A program made the position numbers and the translations under genes. 19,008 nucleotides of DNA from DATKBT01 sp035546295 (GTDB taxonomy: Bacteria; Acidobacteriota; Thermoanaerobaculia; Multivoradales; Multivoraceae): the NCBI GenBank assembly GCA_035546295.1, contig DATKBT010000049.1, positions 1 to 19,008 of the forward strand, given 5' to 3'. Positions 7,548 to 14,766 of this stretch are shown piece by piece. Every line of letters starts with the position of its first letter. Position 1 is the first letter of the stretch. Below the pieces are notes generated by a model that saw only the letters and a program-made list of their open reading frames with translations, had not been told where the DNA came from and made no database searches.

Positions 7548-8324
7548 ATGCCTGGAGCATCACCTTACGATTCCGTCGGTCCGTGCCGGGCTTCGCGAGC
7601 GGCTCGCGCGATCGGCGGCCTCGCCCTGTCGGCGATCCTGCTCGGCCCTCCCGACGTCGCCACTGCCCAGGAGTCGTCGGTCTCGGTCGACTACGACCTG
7701 ACCTTCGCCTCCGCTTACGTTTGGCGGGGCATCACCTTCACCGACGGCGCGGTCTTCCAGCCGTCGATCACGGCCAGCCATGGAAGCGGCTTCTCGTTCA
7801 ACACCTGGGGCAACCTCGACATCGACGACGTCAACGGCCTGTCGGGTGAGTTCCAGGAGGTCGATCTCACCCTCGCTTACGAGTTCGGCAGCGACGCGGT
7901 GACGGCCTCGGTCGGCCTGATCGACTACCTGTTCCCCAACGGCGTCGGTCCCGAGACCCACGAGGTCTTCTTCACGCTCGGCTTCGACGTGCCGCTGCAG
8001 CCGAGCTTCGCCGTGTATTACGACTTCGACGTGATCGAGGGCTTCTACGGCACCGCTGCGATCGAGCACGGCGCCGACTTCGGCGACGGGTGGAGCTACT
8101 CGGTGGGGCTGCTCGCTGGCTTCGCCAGCGACGACTTCGCGGCGGTCGCGGGTGGCACCGACAGCGGCCTGTTCAACGGCCAGGTCACCCTCACCGTCGC
8201 CCGCGAGCTGACCAGGGGCAGCCTCGGCTTCTTCGTGGCCTACAGCGACAACCTCGACGACGACGTGCTGCCCGATCAGGAGGTCGACCTCTTCGGCGGA
8301 GTGTCGCTCTCCCTGTCGTTCTGA
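7548..8324 (+). CDS. Outer-membrane protein resembling TorF-family putative porins
   Basis: This exported 258-residue protein probably folds into an outer-membrane beta barrel. The ATG at 7548 has a good GAGGAG eight bases upstream (7534-7539). A signal peptide spans residues 1-40 (hydrophobic core AIGGLALSAILLG) with ATA cleavage before Gln-Glu. The mature protein opens with SVDYDLTFASAYVWRGITF-T-D, close to the opening of TorF/Gcw_chp proteins (dyRfRGis-q-t). It continues as alternating strands ending in FGGVSLSLSF, whose terminal Phe is typical of barrel proteins. The charge is strongly acidic (many Asp/Glu), which suggests cation preference or a Ca2+-rich setting. Length matches the family (about 230-270). 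Transport function is unproven for most members. It stops 9 bases before the convergent ABC permease gene. Confidence 0.8.
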   Translation: MPGASPYDSVGPCRASRAARAIGGLALSAILLGPPDVATAQESSVSVDYDLTFASAYVWRGITFTDGAVFQPSITASHGSGFSFNTWGNLDIDDVNGLSGEFQEVDLTLAYEFGSDAVTASVGLIDYLFPNGVGPETHEVFFTLGFDVPLQPSFAVYYDFDVIEGFYGTAAIEHGADFGDGWSYSVGLLAGFASDDFAAVAGGTDSGLFNGQVTLTVARELTRGSLGFFVAYSDNLDDDVLPDQEVDLFGGVSLSLSF

Positions 8325-8333
8325 AGGTCCGGC

Positions 8334-9170
8334 TCAGCCGCCTGCCGATGTGTAGCGGGCGATCGCGGCGCGAAACGCCAGGCGGGAGATCGCCAGGAAG
8401 ACGATCGCCGTGATCAGCCCGGCAACGACGCGGGGGGCGTCGATGCGCCCGAGCAGCGCCATCGCCGGGAACGTCGTCATCAGCGCCAGCGGCAGCACGA
8501 AGGTGAACAGCACGGAGAGGGCGCCCCGGAAGATCGACGAGGGCCAGCGCGCGGCGTCGAACACCGAGGAGAGCAGGAAAGAGAGGTTGTCGACGCGCAC
8601 GAAGACGAACGCTAGGCTGAGCACGATGACGAACAGCGAGTAGAGCACCGCCACGCCGCCGGCCAGCATCAGGCCGGCGACCGCCACCCCGGCCGGCGAG
8701 AGCGCGGCGTCGGAGCGCGCCAGCGCCACGATCAGGAGCACGATCCCGGCCACGACGTCGGCGAGGCGCGCCAACTCCCAGCGCGCGCTCGTGATCAGGA
8801 GCTGGGCGTCCGCCGGCTTGAGCAGCAACAGGTCGAGCGCGCCGGTGCGGATCTGCTCGACGGCCAGCACCACCGACGGCTGGATGACGCCCGCGAGCAG
8901 GCCCTTCAGCATCAAGAAGAAGGCGACGACCACCAGCGCTTCGTTCTGGTTCCATCCGGCGACCCCATCGCGCAGCGAGAACAGCACCAGCAGCGGCACC
9001 AGCGCCACCGCCGACCAGAACACCCCGAGCCCGGCCTGGAGCACGAAGTCGAGACGGTACTGGAGCGCCAGCAACAGCGAGGCGCGGAGCTGCGCGAGGA
9101 GGACGCGCGCCGGATGAGCGGCGCGCGCCGCGAAGCTGGAGACGAGCCCGGCCACGCCCACGTCAGCCAC
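8334..9170 (-). CDS. ABC-2 exporter permease, second subunit (COG3694-like)
   Basis: This 278-residue integral membrane protein is the last gene of a three-gene ABC exporter operon. It has six hydrophobic segments. The family pattern includes an N-terminal LRASLLLALQYRLDFVLQ before the first helix, and the stretch IRTGALDLLLLKPADAQLLI (about 106-125) that is typical of the DUF990/ABC-2 permease pair. The C-terminal RLAFRAAIARYTSAGG also matches the end of such subunits. The start at 9170 is GTG and overlaps the end of the preceding permease gene by 8 bases, which argues for translational coupling. A later GTG cannot be excluded. It should pair with the other permease to form the channel. The best-studied relatives I recall export methyl viologen in a cyanobacterium; the natural substrate here is unknown. 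Confidence 0.88.
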   Translation of the reverse strand: MADVGVAGLVSSFAARAAHPARVLLAQLRASLLLALQYRLDFVLQAGLGVFWSAVALVPLLVLFSLRDGVAGWNQNEALVVVAFFLMLKGLLAGVIQPSVVLAVEQIRTGALDLLLLKPADAQLLITSARWELARLADVVAGIVLLIVALARSDAALSPAGVAVAGLMLAGGVAVLYSLFVIVLSLAFVFVRVDNLSFLLSSVFDAARWPSSIFRGALSVLFTFVLPLALMTTFPAMALLGRIDAPRVVAGLITAIVFLAISRLAFRAAIARYTSAGG

Positions 9171-9966
9171 CGAACGCCGAGTAGCGGCGAACGCCGGAGC
9201 TCCAGGCGACGACGGCCGCCACCGAGAACACTGCGGCCCACGCCCACTGGACGCCGAGCGCAGCGACCGTCTGGTCCCAGGTCGTCAGCCCCAACGTGGT
9301 CTCGACCGGCAGCGAGAGCATGCCGCGAAACGGCAGCCAGTGCGCCACCGCGCGCAGCGCCGGGGGGAACAGCTCGAGCGGCATGACGTAGCCCGAGAAC
9401 ACCGTGTAGAGCCCCAGCCAGACGTCGAACAGCCCCAGTGCGCTCTCCCAGTGGAAGGCGAGGCTGCCGATCATGGCCATCACCGAGAAGGTCAGCAGCC
9501 AGGCTCCGAGCAGGACGAGCGGCAGGATCGCGACCTGCCGCCAGTCGTCCGTGAACGAGCCGGTGCCGATCCAGGCGACCGCCGCGATGGCGATCGGGGT
9601 CGCCATGATCACGCGCATCGGGAAGGCGGCCGCCTGCTGGGCGGCATACGAGATCAGCGGGTGGATCGGACGCAGCAGCCGGGTGACCACCACGCCCTGC
9701 CGGATCTCGAAGTTCATCTCCCAGACCACCCAGCTCGCGACCAGCATCCGGATCACCAGGGTGGCGAGGAAGTAGGCGCGGAACTCCTGCTCGCCGAAGC
9801 GTCCCACCGGCGCCTCGCGCGCGACCGCCGACCACAGCGCCAGCATGATCAGCGGCATCGTGTAGGCCAGCACCCACACCAGCAGCTCGGCTCGCCAGGC
9901 GAGGGTCTCGGCGAAGCGCACCCGCAGCATCGCCGGGAGCGCCGAGAGGGTGGACCGAGCGCTCAC
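9163..9966 (-). CDS. ABC-2 exporter permease, first subunit (COG4587-like)
   Basis: This 267-residue membrane protein has six hydrophobic segments. Family landmarks are the opening RFAETLAWRAELLVWVLAYT, the stretch WEMNFEIRQGVVVTRLLRPIHP (about 91-113), the FSGYVMPLELFP stretch before the last pair of helices, and the C-terminal SGVRRYSAFGG shared with its partner subunit. The start is the GTG at 9966, whose last bases overlap the TGA of the ATPase gene (GTGA). The frame stays open upstream inside the ATPase gene, but that extension has no homologous features and was rejected. Gene order ATPase, permease, permease with overlaps at both junctions is the standard arrangement of this exporter class. 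The complex is expected in the inner membrane. No accessory or substrate-binding gene lies in the operon, which fits export. Confidence 0.9.
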   Translation of the reverse strand: MSARSTLSALPAMLRVRFAETLAWRAELLVWVLAYTMPLIMLALWSAVAREAPVGRFGEQEFRAYFLATLVIRMLVASWVVWEMNFEIRQGVVVTRLLRPIHPLISYAAQQAAAFPMRVIMATPIAIAAVAWIGTGSFTDDWRQVAILPLVLLGAWLLTFSVMAMIGSLAFHWESALGLFDVWLGLYTVFSGYVMPLELFPPALRAVAHWLPFRGMLSLPVETTLGLTTWDQTVAALGVQWAWAAVFSVAAVVAWSSGVRRYSAFGG

Positions 9967-10997
9967 TGCCGGACCTTCTCGGGCTGCGGCGGACCGGTCC
10001 TCTCGGCGGCCAGCCGCCGCTCGGCTCGCGAGCCCGCGAACAGATCGGCGATCACCTCCTCGAGCGGCGCCTCCTCGACCGAGAGATCGAGCACCGGCAG
10101 GCTCGACAGCGCGCGCGAGACGACCGGCCGCAGCTCGTCGGCTCCGGCCTGCAGCACCGCGAGGTCCTCCTCCAGCGACACGACCCTGGCGCCGAGCGCC
10201 TCGAGCTGCGCGCGCTCGACCCCGGGGCCGAGCCTCAGCGTCACCCGCCGATCGGGGCGCAGCTCGCGCGCCAGCGCCGCCAGCGAGCCTTCGTAGGTGA
10301 GGGTTCCCTGGTCGATGACGAGGACTCGGGGGCACAGTGCGGCGACGTCGTCCATGTAGTGGCTGGTCAGCAGCACGGTGGCGCCGCGGCTCTCGTTGTA
10401 GCGGCGCACGAAGGCGCGCAGCGTCGCCTGCGCGGTGACGTCGAGGCCGATGGTGGGCTCGTCGAGGAACAGCACTCGCGGCTCGTGGAGCAGGGCGGCG
10501 GCGAGCTCGCAGCGCATCCGCTCACCGAGCGAGAGCTGGCGCGTGGGTTTCTCGAGCAGCGGCTCCAGCTCGAGCAGGGCGATCAGCTCGTCGAGCGTGG
10601 CGCGGAAGCGGTCGCGCGGCACGCCGTAGATCGCGCGGTTGAGCTCGAAGGTCTCGCTCGGCGGCAGGTCCCAGATGAGCTGCTGCTTCTGGCCGGCGAC
10701 CATCATGATCGTGCGCAGGAAGTCGCGCTGGCGGCGCGCCGGCGTGAAGCCGGCGACCTCGACCGAGCCTGAAGTCGGGTGGAGCAGGCCGGCGAGCACC
10801 TTGATCGTGGTCGTCTTGCCGGCGCCGTTGGGACCCAGGAAGCCGACCCGCTCCCCCTCCGCGATGTCGAAGGAGACGTCGTCGACCGCGGTCACCAGGC
10901 GGTGGCGGCGGCGGAAGATCGCGCGCACCGCGGCGGCGACCCCGGGCGGCCGGATCGGGACCCGGTAGGTCTTGGTGAGGTTGCGGACGCTGATCAT
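9963..10997 (-). CDS. ABC exporter ATP-binding protein (COG4586-like)
   Basis: This 344-residue cytoplasmic ATPase drives the two-permease exporter encoded after it. The key motifs are intact: Walker A GPNGAGKTT (55-63, Lys61), Q-loop in AGQKQQLIW (about 101-109), signature LSLGER (155-160), Walker B VLFLDEP (175-181) with the following D-loop, and the H-loop histidine in LTSHYMDD (His213). The insertion between the first strand and Walker A (VPIRPPGVAAAVRAIFRRRHR) and the RQLSLGERMRCELAAALLHEP region are typical of COG4586. The C-terminal 90 residues form an accessory domain also seen in relatives. The ATG at 10997 has only a weak AGG six bases before it. This is the first gene of the operon, so the promoter should lie in the hairpin-rich region upstream. 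Confidence 0.93.
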   Translation of the reverse strand: MISVRNLTKTYRVPIRPPGVAAAVRAIFRRRHRLVTAVDDVSFDIAEGERVGFLGPNGAGKTTTIKVLAGLLHPTSGSVEVAGFTPARRQRDFLRTIMMVAGQKQQLIWDLPPSETFELNRAIYGVPRDRFRATLDELIALLELEPLLEKPTRQLSLGERMRCELAAALLHEPRVLFLDEPTIGLDVTAQATLRAFVRRYNESRGATVLLTSHYMDDVAALCPRVLVIDQGTLTYEGSLAALARELRPDRRVTLRLGPGVERAQLEALGARVVSLEEDLAVLQAGADELRPVVSRALSSLPVLDLSVEEAPLEEVIADLFAGSRAERRLAAERTGPPQPEKVRQ

Positions 10998-11078
10998 CTT
11001 AGCCTGGACTCTTCGTGAAGATCGTAGCGAGGGCGCGCAGTCGCCCGGCTGGTGGGCACCCGCAGGTCCTGAGTGCTC

Positions 11079-11092
11079 CGAGGGATCCCTCG
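11079..11092. repeat. Perfect 14-bp palindrome
   Basis: CGAGGGATCCCTCG is fully self-complementary. It lies about 80 bases before the ABC ATPase start and 290 before yebC. It could be an operator for the exporter operon, or part of a repeated extragenic element together with the two hairpins that follow. Confidence 0.6.
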
Positions 11093-11164
11093 CGCAGCGA
11101 GACGCGTACTTGCGGTCCGTCGCAGGAGCCGAAGGCCGAGGACGCCCGCCGAACGGGATGAGCC

Positions 11165-11215
11165 TTGGTCTCGCGCTTGCGCGAGACCAACGAACGCCGA
11201 GGGCCGAAGGCCCTC
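11165..11215. repeat. Two adjacent perfect hairpins (REP-like)
   Basis: The first has 12-base arms TTGGTCTCGCGC (11165-11176) and GCGCGAGACCAA (11179-11190) around TT. As RNA it could form an 11-bp stem capped by a G(CUUG)C tetraloop. The second, 8 bases later, has arms GAGGGCC (11199-11205) and GGCCCTC (11209-11215) around GAA. Neither is followed by a T-tract on either strand. Their place between divergent genes argues against terminators and for a repeated extragenic palindrome or structured RNA. Confidence 0.7.
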
Positions 11216-11379
11216 AAGAATGCGCGTCCGCAGTAAGTCGCTCATGAATAGTCCGGGCTATGGCCCTCGGTCGCGGCGCGCGCCGCCACACCGGCGAACC
11301 ATACCGAGTTAGGATCGAAGAAGCTTTCACGGCGCGATGGCCAGCGATCCGCACGAGCCGAAACTTCGCCGAGGCCTCC

Positions 11380-12105
11380 ATGGGACGCATCTTCGAGACT
11401 CGCAAGCACACGATGTTCGCGCGCTGGGACCGCATGGCCAAGCAGTTCGCGCGCATCAACAAGGACATCGCGATCGCGGTGCGAATGGGCGGCAGCGCCG
11501 ATCCCGACGTCAACCCGGCGCTGCGGCGGGTGATCCAGAACGCGCGCGCGGTGAACATGCCCAAGGACAAGGTCGAGGCGGCGATCAAGCGCGCCAGCGG
11601 CAAGGACGCCGAGGACTACGACGAGGTCCTCTACGAAGGCTACGCGCCGCACGGCGTCGCCGTGGTGGTCGAGACCGCGACCAACAACACGACCCGAACC
11701 GTGGCCAACGTTCGCTCGATCTTCAACCGCTACGGTGGCAACCTGGCGACCACCGGCAGCGTCGGCTTCCAGTTCAACCGGATGGGCGTCTTCCGCCTCG
11801 ATCCCGACGGGCTCGACGCCGACGAGCTCGAGCTCGAGCTGATCGATTCCGGCCTCGAGGAGATGGGGGGGACCACCGGCGAGAAGGGCGAGCCCCAGCT
11901 CCTCTTGCGCTGCGCGTTCGCCGACTTCGGCCACCTCCAGAAGGCCCTGGAGGACCGCGACATCGCCCCCATCTCGGCCGAGTCAGAATACGTCCCGATC
12001 ACCCCGGTCGAGCTCTCCGACGACCAGGCCACCGAAGTGCTGCGCCTGATCGACGCGCTCGAGCAGGATGACGACGTCCAGAAGGTCTTTCACAACCTGG
12101 CATGA
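11380..12105 (+). CDS. yebC: YebC/TACO1 family protein
   Basis: This 241-residue cytoplasmic protein belongs to the YebC/TACO1 family. Members were long annotated as transcription regulators. More recent work links them to translation, including relief of ribosome stalling at polyproline, so the old label should be treated with care. The start ATG at 11380 (GAGG five bases upstream) gives MGRIFETRKHTMFARWDRMAKQ, the N-terminus typical of one clade. Conserved pieces include the central PALRRVIQNARAVNMPKDKVEAAIKRA, YEGYAPHGVAVVVETATNN and NGG-like GGNLATTGSVGFQF segments, and the C-terminal DDDVQKVFHNLA. Length is normal (about 240-250). An upstream extension to 11260 was rejected as low complexity and against family length. 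It overlaps the following secreted protein gene by ATGA, an unusual partner, since yebC often sits near ruvC. Confidence 0.95.
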   Translation: MGRIFETRKHTMFARWDRMAKQFARINKDIAIAVRMGGSADPDVNPALRRVIQNARAVNMPKDKVEAAIKRASGKDAEDYDEVLYEGYAPHGVAVVVETATNNTTRTVANVRSIFNRYGGNLATTGSVGFQFNRMGVFRLDPDGLDADELELELIDSGLEEMGGTTGEKGEPQLLLRCAFADFGHLQKALEDRDIAPISAESEYVPITPVELSDDQATEVLRLIDALEQDDDVQKVFHNLA

Positions 12106-14690
12106 GGTGCACTGCCGTGCAACGTTCCGTCGTCTCGCTGTCTGTCGCCATCCTCGCGCTCGCCGCTGCGCCGGCGCCCGCGGGCCAGACCGGCGTCGGC
12201 CCGATCGGGTTCGACGAGGCCGAGTTCCCGCTCGACGAGCCGTTCTTCTCCCTGCAGATCGTGTCGCTCGACGGCCAGCCGATTCCGCCGTTGACCTTCT
12301 CCGGCTCGGGAGGGCTGCAGGTGGTCTCGGAGTTCATCTCGTCGTTCGAGGGCTTCGCGGTCAGCTCGATGTCCGACCCGGTGGCGTTCACCAACGGGGC
12401 GAGCGGATTCGAGCTCGACTTCGGCGGCGAGGTGAGCGGGCTGAGCTTCGACGCGCAGGTGTTCGCGTTCGATCAGTCGTCCCAGCTCCCTGAGTTCCTG
12501 CCCGGGACGGTCGTCATCACCGCGTTCGACGCCTCCGGCAGCCAGGTCGCCACGCAACGGACGACGATCCCGTTCGAGATCCTCGCCGACCCCCTGGTCA
12601 TCGGACAGCCGGTCGGCTTCTCTTCGCCCACACCCTTCCGCTCGGTCGAGATCGTGGTCGACGTGGCAGGGAGCACCACCTTCAACTTCCTGCTCTTCGA
12701 CAACCTTGCCTACTCGGTGAGCGGCGACGTCGACGTCGAGCTCGGCGAGGAGATCCAGGTGTCGCCCACCGGCACCTCGCCGGCGAGCGCCGCCGGTCCA
12801 GAGGGCAGGCGAGTCGTTACGTGGCTCGAGGCCGGCAGCGGGAGCCTGCTCGCGCAGCTCCTCGGTCCGGACGACCAGCCGATCAGCTCGGTGTTCCGGG
12901 TCAACGCGGGATCGCCGGCGGTCGGCCTGCCAAGCGTCGCCTTCGATGCGCTCGGCAACGTGCTCTTCGCCTGGCAGACCGGCTCCGGCGCGGGCGTCTC
13001 CGGCACCGGCCGCGGCGTCGGCGCCTCGAGCATCGTCTCGCGGTCGGTCTCGCCCGAGGGCCAGGCCCAGACCGGCGAGGTGACGGTGAGCGACGAGACC
13101 GACGCGAGCGCGCCCTCGATCGACACCTCGAGCGGCGGCGACGGCATCGTGACCTGGCAGGCGGGGGGCAAGGCTCGCGGCCGCAACCTCGGCCGCGGGC
13201 TCGCCGGGGCGGGGCCCGCCTTCGACGTCTCGGACGGCTCGGGCCAGAGCGCGCCCCGCGTCGCCACCGCCGCCTCCGGCGACTTCGCGGTCGTGTGGGT
13301 CGAGGAGGTCGGGGGCACGCCCGTCGTCTTCCTGCGACTGTTCAGCGCCGACGGAACGCCGGAGGGGGCGCCCATCCGGGTGAGCGCCCAGGATGCCGCC
13401 GCGGCCACCGCGCCGGCGATCGCTTCCGATGCGCTCGGCAACCTGGTGGTCGTCTGGCAGCAGGCGCCCGAGGAAGACGGCGAGGCCGGCTTCGACGTGC
13501 TGGCGCGGCGCTACTCGGCGACCGGCGCCGCCCGCGGCTCGGCGCAGCGGGTGCACGCCAGCGGCGCCGGCGACCAGACCGCGCCGAGCGTCGCGGCCAA
13601 TGCAGCCGGCGACTTCGCGGTCGCCTGGGAGTCGAGCGGCGGCTCGGCGCTGCGCTCTTCGGGCGCTGCCGGACGGATCGCCCGGAGCGGCGGCGGCGGC
13701 ACCAGCATCGTCTCGCGCGGGTTCAGTCCCAGCGGCGCCGGCGGCGCCGAGGTCGAGGTCGCCGCCACCGACGCCGTCGGCGAGCCCGCGGCGCCGCAGG
13801 TGACGATCGCCGGCGACGACGAGATCAACGTCGTGTTCAGGCGAAGAGGCCCAGGCGACGCCGATGCCGGCGTGTTCAGCCGGCGCCTCGAGACCGCGCT
13901 GCCCACCACCCCCTGCGTTGCCGGGGCGCAGCAGCTCTGTCTCGCCGACGGGCGCTTCAGCGTCCGGGTGAGCTGGCGCGACTTCGAAGGCAACACCGGC
14001 ACCGGGAACGCGACGCCTCTGACCGCCGACACCGGCGCCTTCTGGTTCTTCGACGAGGCCAACGTCGAGATCGTCGCCAAGGTGCTCGACGCGCGCGGCG
14101 TCAACGGCTTCTTCTGGGTGTTCTACGGCGCGCTCTCCAACGTCGAGTACACGCTGACCGTCGACGACAGCGTCACCGGCAACAGCAAGACCTACTTCAA
14201 CCCGCTCGGCTCCTTCGGCAGCGTCGGCGACACCTCGGCGCTCCCCGACTCGGCCGGGCTGGCGGAGGACGCGCAGCGGCTTCGCGGCGTCCCCGAGCTC
14301 GCACCGGCGAGCGGTGAGAGCTCGCTCGAGAGGTTGGCGACCGGCATCTGCGCCAACACCGACGACGCGCTCTGTCTCCAGCAGTCCCGCTTCGAGATCA
14401 GTGTCACCTGGCGCGACTTCGAGGGCCAGACCGGCGGCGGCACCGCGATCCCGCTGACCACCGACACCGGCTACTTCTGGTTCTTCGACGACGCCAACGT
14501 CGAGCTGGTGATCAAGGTGCTCGACGCCCGCGGCCTCAACGGCAGGTTCTGGGTGTTCTACGGTGCGCTCTCGAACGTCGAGTACACGATCACCGTGCGC
14601 GACACCGAGACCGGCAACTCCAAGACCTATACGAACCCGTTGGGGACCTTCGGTAGCGTCGGCGACACCGAGGGGCTGCCGGGGAGTTGA
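12102..14690 (+). CDS. Large secreted protein: predicted seven-bladed propeller plus two tandem C-terminal domains
   Basis: The protein has 862 residues and no named family that I recognise. It begins with a signal peptide (about 1-28, VVSLSVAILALAAAPAPAG). Residues about 30-205 form a domain with FELDFGGEVSGLSFDAQVF and VVITAFDASGSQVATQ, reminiscent of lectin-like domains of exported bacterial proteins. Residues about 209-604 show seven spaced repeats of a strand such as GDFAVVWVEE or GNLVVVWQQ, each followed by a turn and a variable strand. This suggests a beta-propeller. Two C-terminal copies follow (605-711 and 750-856), each C-x7-C-x5-F followed by a 93-residue stretch that aligns without gaps at 72 of 93 positions. 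Key shared strings are DTGxFWFFD, KVLDARG and FWVFYGALSNVEYT. The ATG overlaps the yebC stop. A GTG at 12117, with GAGG nine bases before it, is an alternative start giving a slightly shorter signal peptide. The role is unknown, perhaps adhesion or ligand binding at the surface. Confidence 0.85.
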   Translation: MRCTAVQRSVVSLSVAILALAAAPAPAGQTGVGPIGFDEAEFPLDEPFFSLQIVSLDGQPIPPLTFSGSGGLQVVSEFISSFEGFAVSSMSDPVAFTNGASGFELDFGGEVSGLSFDAQVFAFDQSSQLPEFLPGTVVITAFDASGSQVATQRTTIPFEILADPLVIGQPVGFSSPTPFRSVEIVVDVAGSTTFNFLLFDNLAYSVSGDVDVELGEEIQVSPTGTSPASAAGPEGRRVVTWLEAGSGSLLAQLLGPDDQPISSVFRVNAGSPAVGLPSVAFDALGNVLFAWQTGSGAGVSGTGRGVGASSIVSRSVSPEGQAQTGEVTVSDETDASAPSIDTSSGGDGIVTWQAGGKARGRNLGRGLAGAGPAFDVSDGSGQSAPRVATAASGDFAVVWVEEVGGTPVVFLRLFSADGTPEGAPIRVSAQDAAAATAPAIASDALGNLVVVWQQAPEEDGEAGFDVLARRYSATGAARGSAQRVHASGAGDQTAPSVAANAAGDFAVAWESSGGSALRSSGAAGRIARSGGGGTSIVSRGFSPSGAGGAEVEVAATDAVGEPAAPQVTIAGDDEINVVFRRRGPGDADAGVFSRRLETALPTTPCVAGAQQLCLADGRFSVRVSWRDFEGNTGTGNATPLTADTGAFWFFDEANVEIVAKVLDARGVNGFFWVFYGALSNVEYTLTVDDSVTGNSKTYFNPLGSFGSVGDTSALPDSAGLAEDAQRLRGVPELAPASGESSLERLATGICANTDDALCLQQSRFEISVTWRDFEGQTGGGTAIPLTTDTGYFWFFDDANVELVIKVLDARGLNGRFWVFYGALSNVEYTITVRDTETGNSKTYTNPLGTFGSVGDTEGLPGS
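13914..14669 (+). repeat. Tandem duplicated C-terminal domain, two copies
   Basis: Copy 1 covers 13914-14234 and copy 2 covers 14349-14669, separated by a 38-residue Ala/Glu-rich linker. The nucleotide sequences are visibly alike over long runs (for example TTCTGGTTCTTCGACGA and AACGTCGAGTACAC in both), so the duplication is fairly recent or is held similar by conversion. Confidence 0.85.
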
Positions 14691-14699
14691 ACGAACCAA

Positions 14700-14730
14700 G
14701 GGCGGTGAGGCGCGCCCGCGCCCACCGCCC
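14700..14730. terminator. Long GC hairpin between convergent genes, probable bidirectional terminator
   Basis: Outer arms GGGCGGTG (14700-14707) and CACCGCCC (14723-14730) and inner arms GGCGCG (14709-14714) and CGCGCC (14717-14722) give a 14-bp stem with a single bulged A at 14708. It starts 10 bases after the stop of the secreted protein gene and lies 37 bases beyond the cytochrome gene stop. There is no T-tract on either side, so it would be an atypical intrinsic terminator. Confidence 0.6.
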
Positions 14731-14766
14731 GATTCGCCGCCGGCCTTCGAGGCCGTCCGTGCTGTC

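Larger units (their letters stand above)
10998..11379. other. Divergent intergenic region with a cluster of palindromes
   Basis: No protein was recognised; the open frames here are short and low in complexity. The stretch serves two genes read away from each other, so it should carry promoters and not terminators. Even so it holds three perfect inverted repeats (11079-11092, 11165-11190, 11199-11215), plus smaller ones. The YebC start is preceded by GAGG at 11371-11374. A TAGGAT at 11310-11315 is a weak -10 candidate for yebC without a matching -35. Confidence 0.5.

Noticed and set aside
9967..10335. N-terminal extension of the first ABC permease inside the ATPase gene
   Set aside because: It overlaps a certain gene over more than 360 bases and reads as Arg/Ala/Gly-rich shadow; the GTGA overlap at 9963-9966 is the usual junction.
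11165..11215. Intrinsic terminators
   Set aside because: No T-tract on either strand, and the flanking genes are transcribed away from this region, so no transcript is expected to end here.
11260..11379. YebC extension to 11260
   Set aside because: The extra 40 residues are low in complexity and the family starts at MGR; GAGG precedes 11380.
12090..14699. 869-codon minus-strand frame opposite the propeller protein gene
   Set aside because: It mirrors almost exactly the real gene, is rich in Arg/Gly/Val/Asp without domains, and lacks a signal peptide or motif; the plus frame has a signal peptide and repeated domains.
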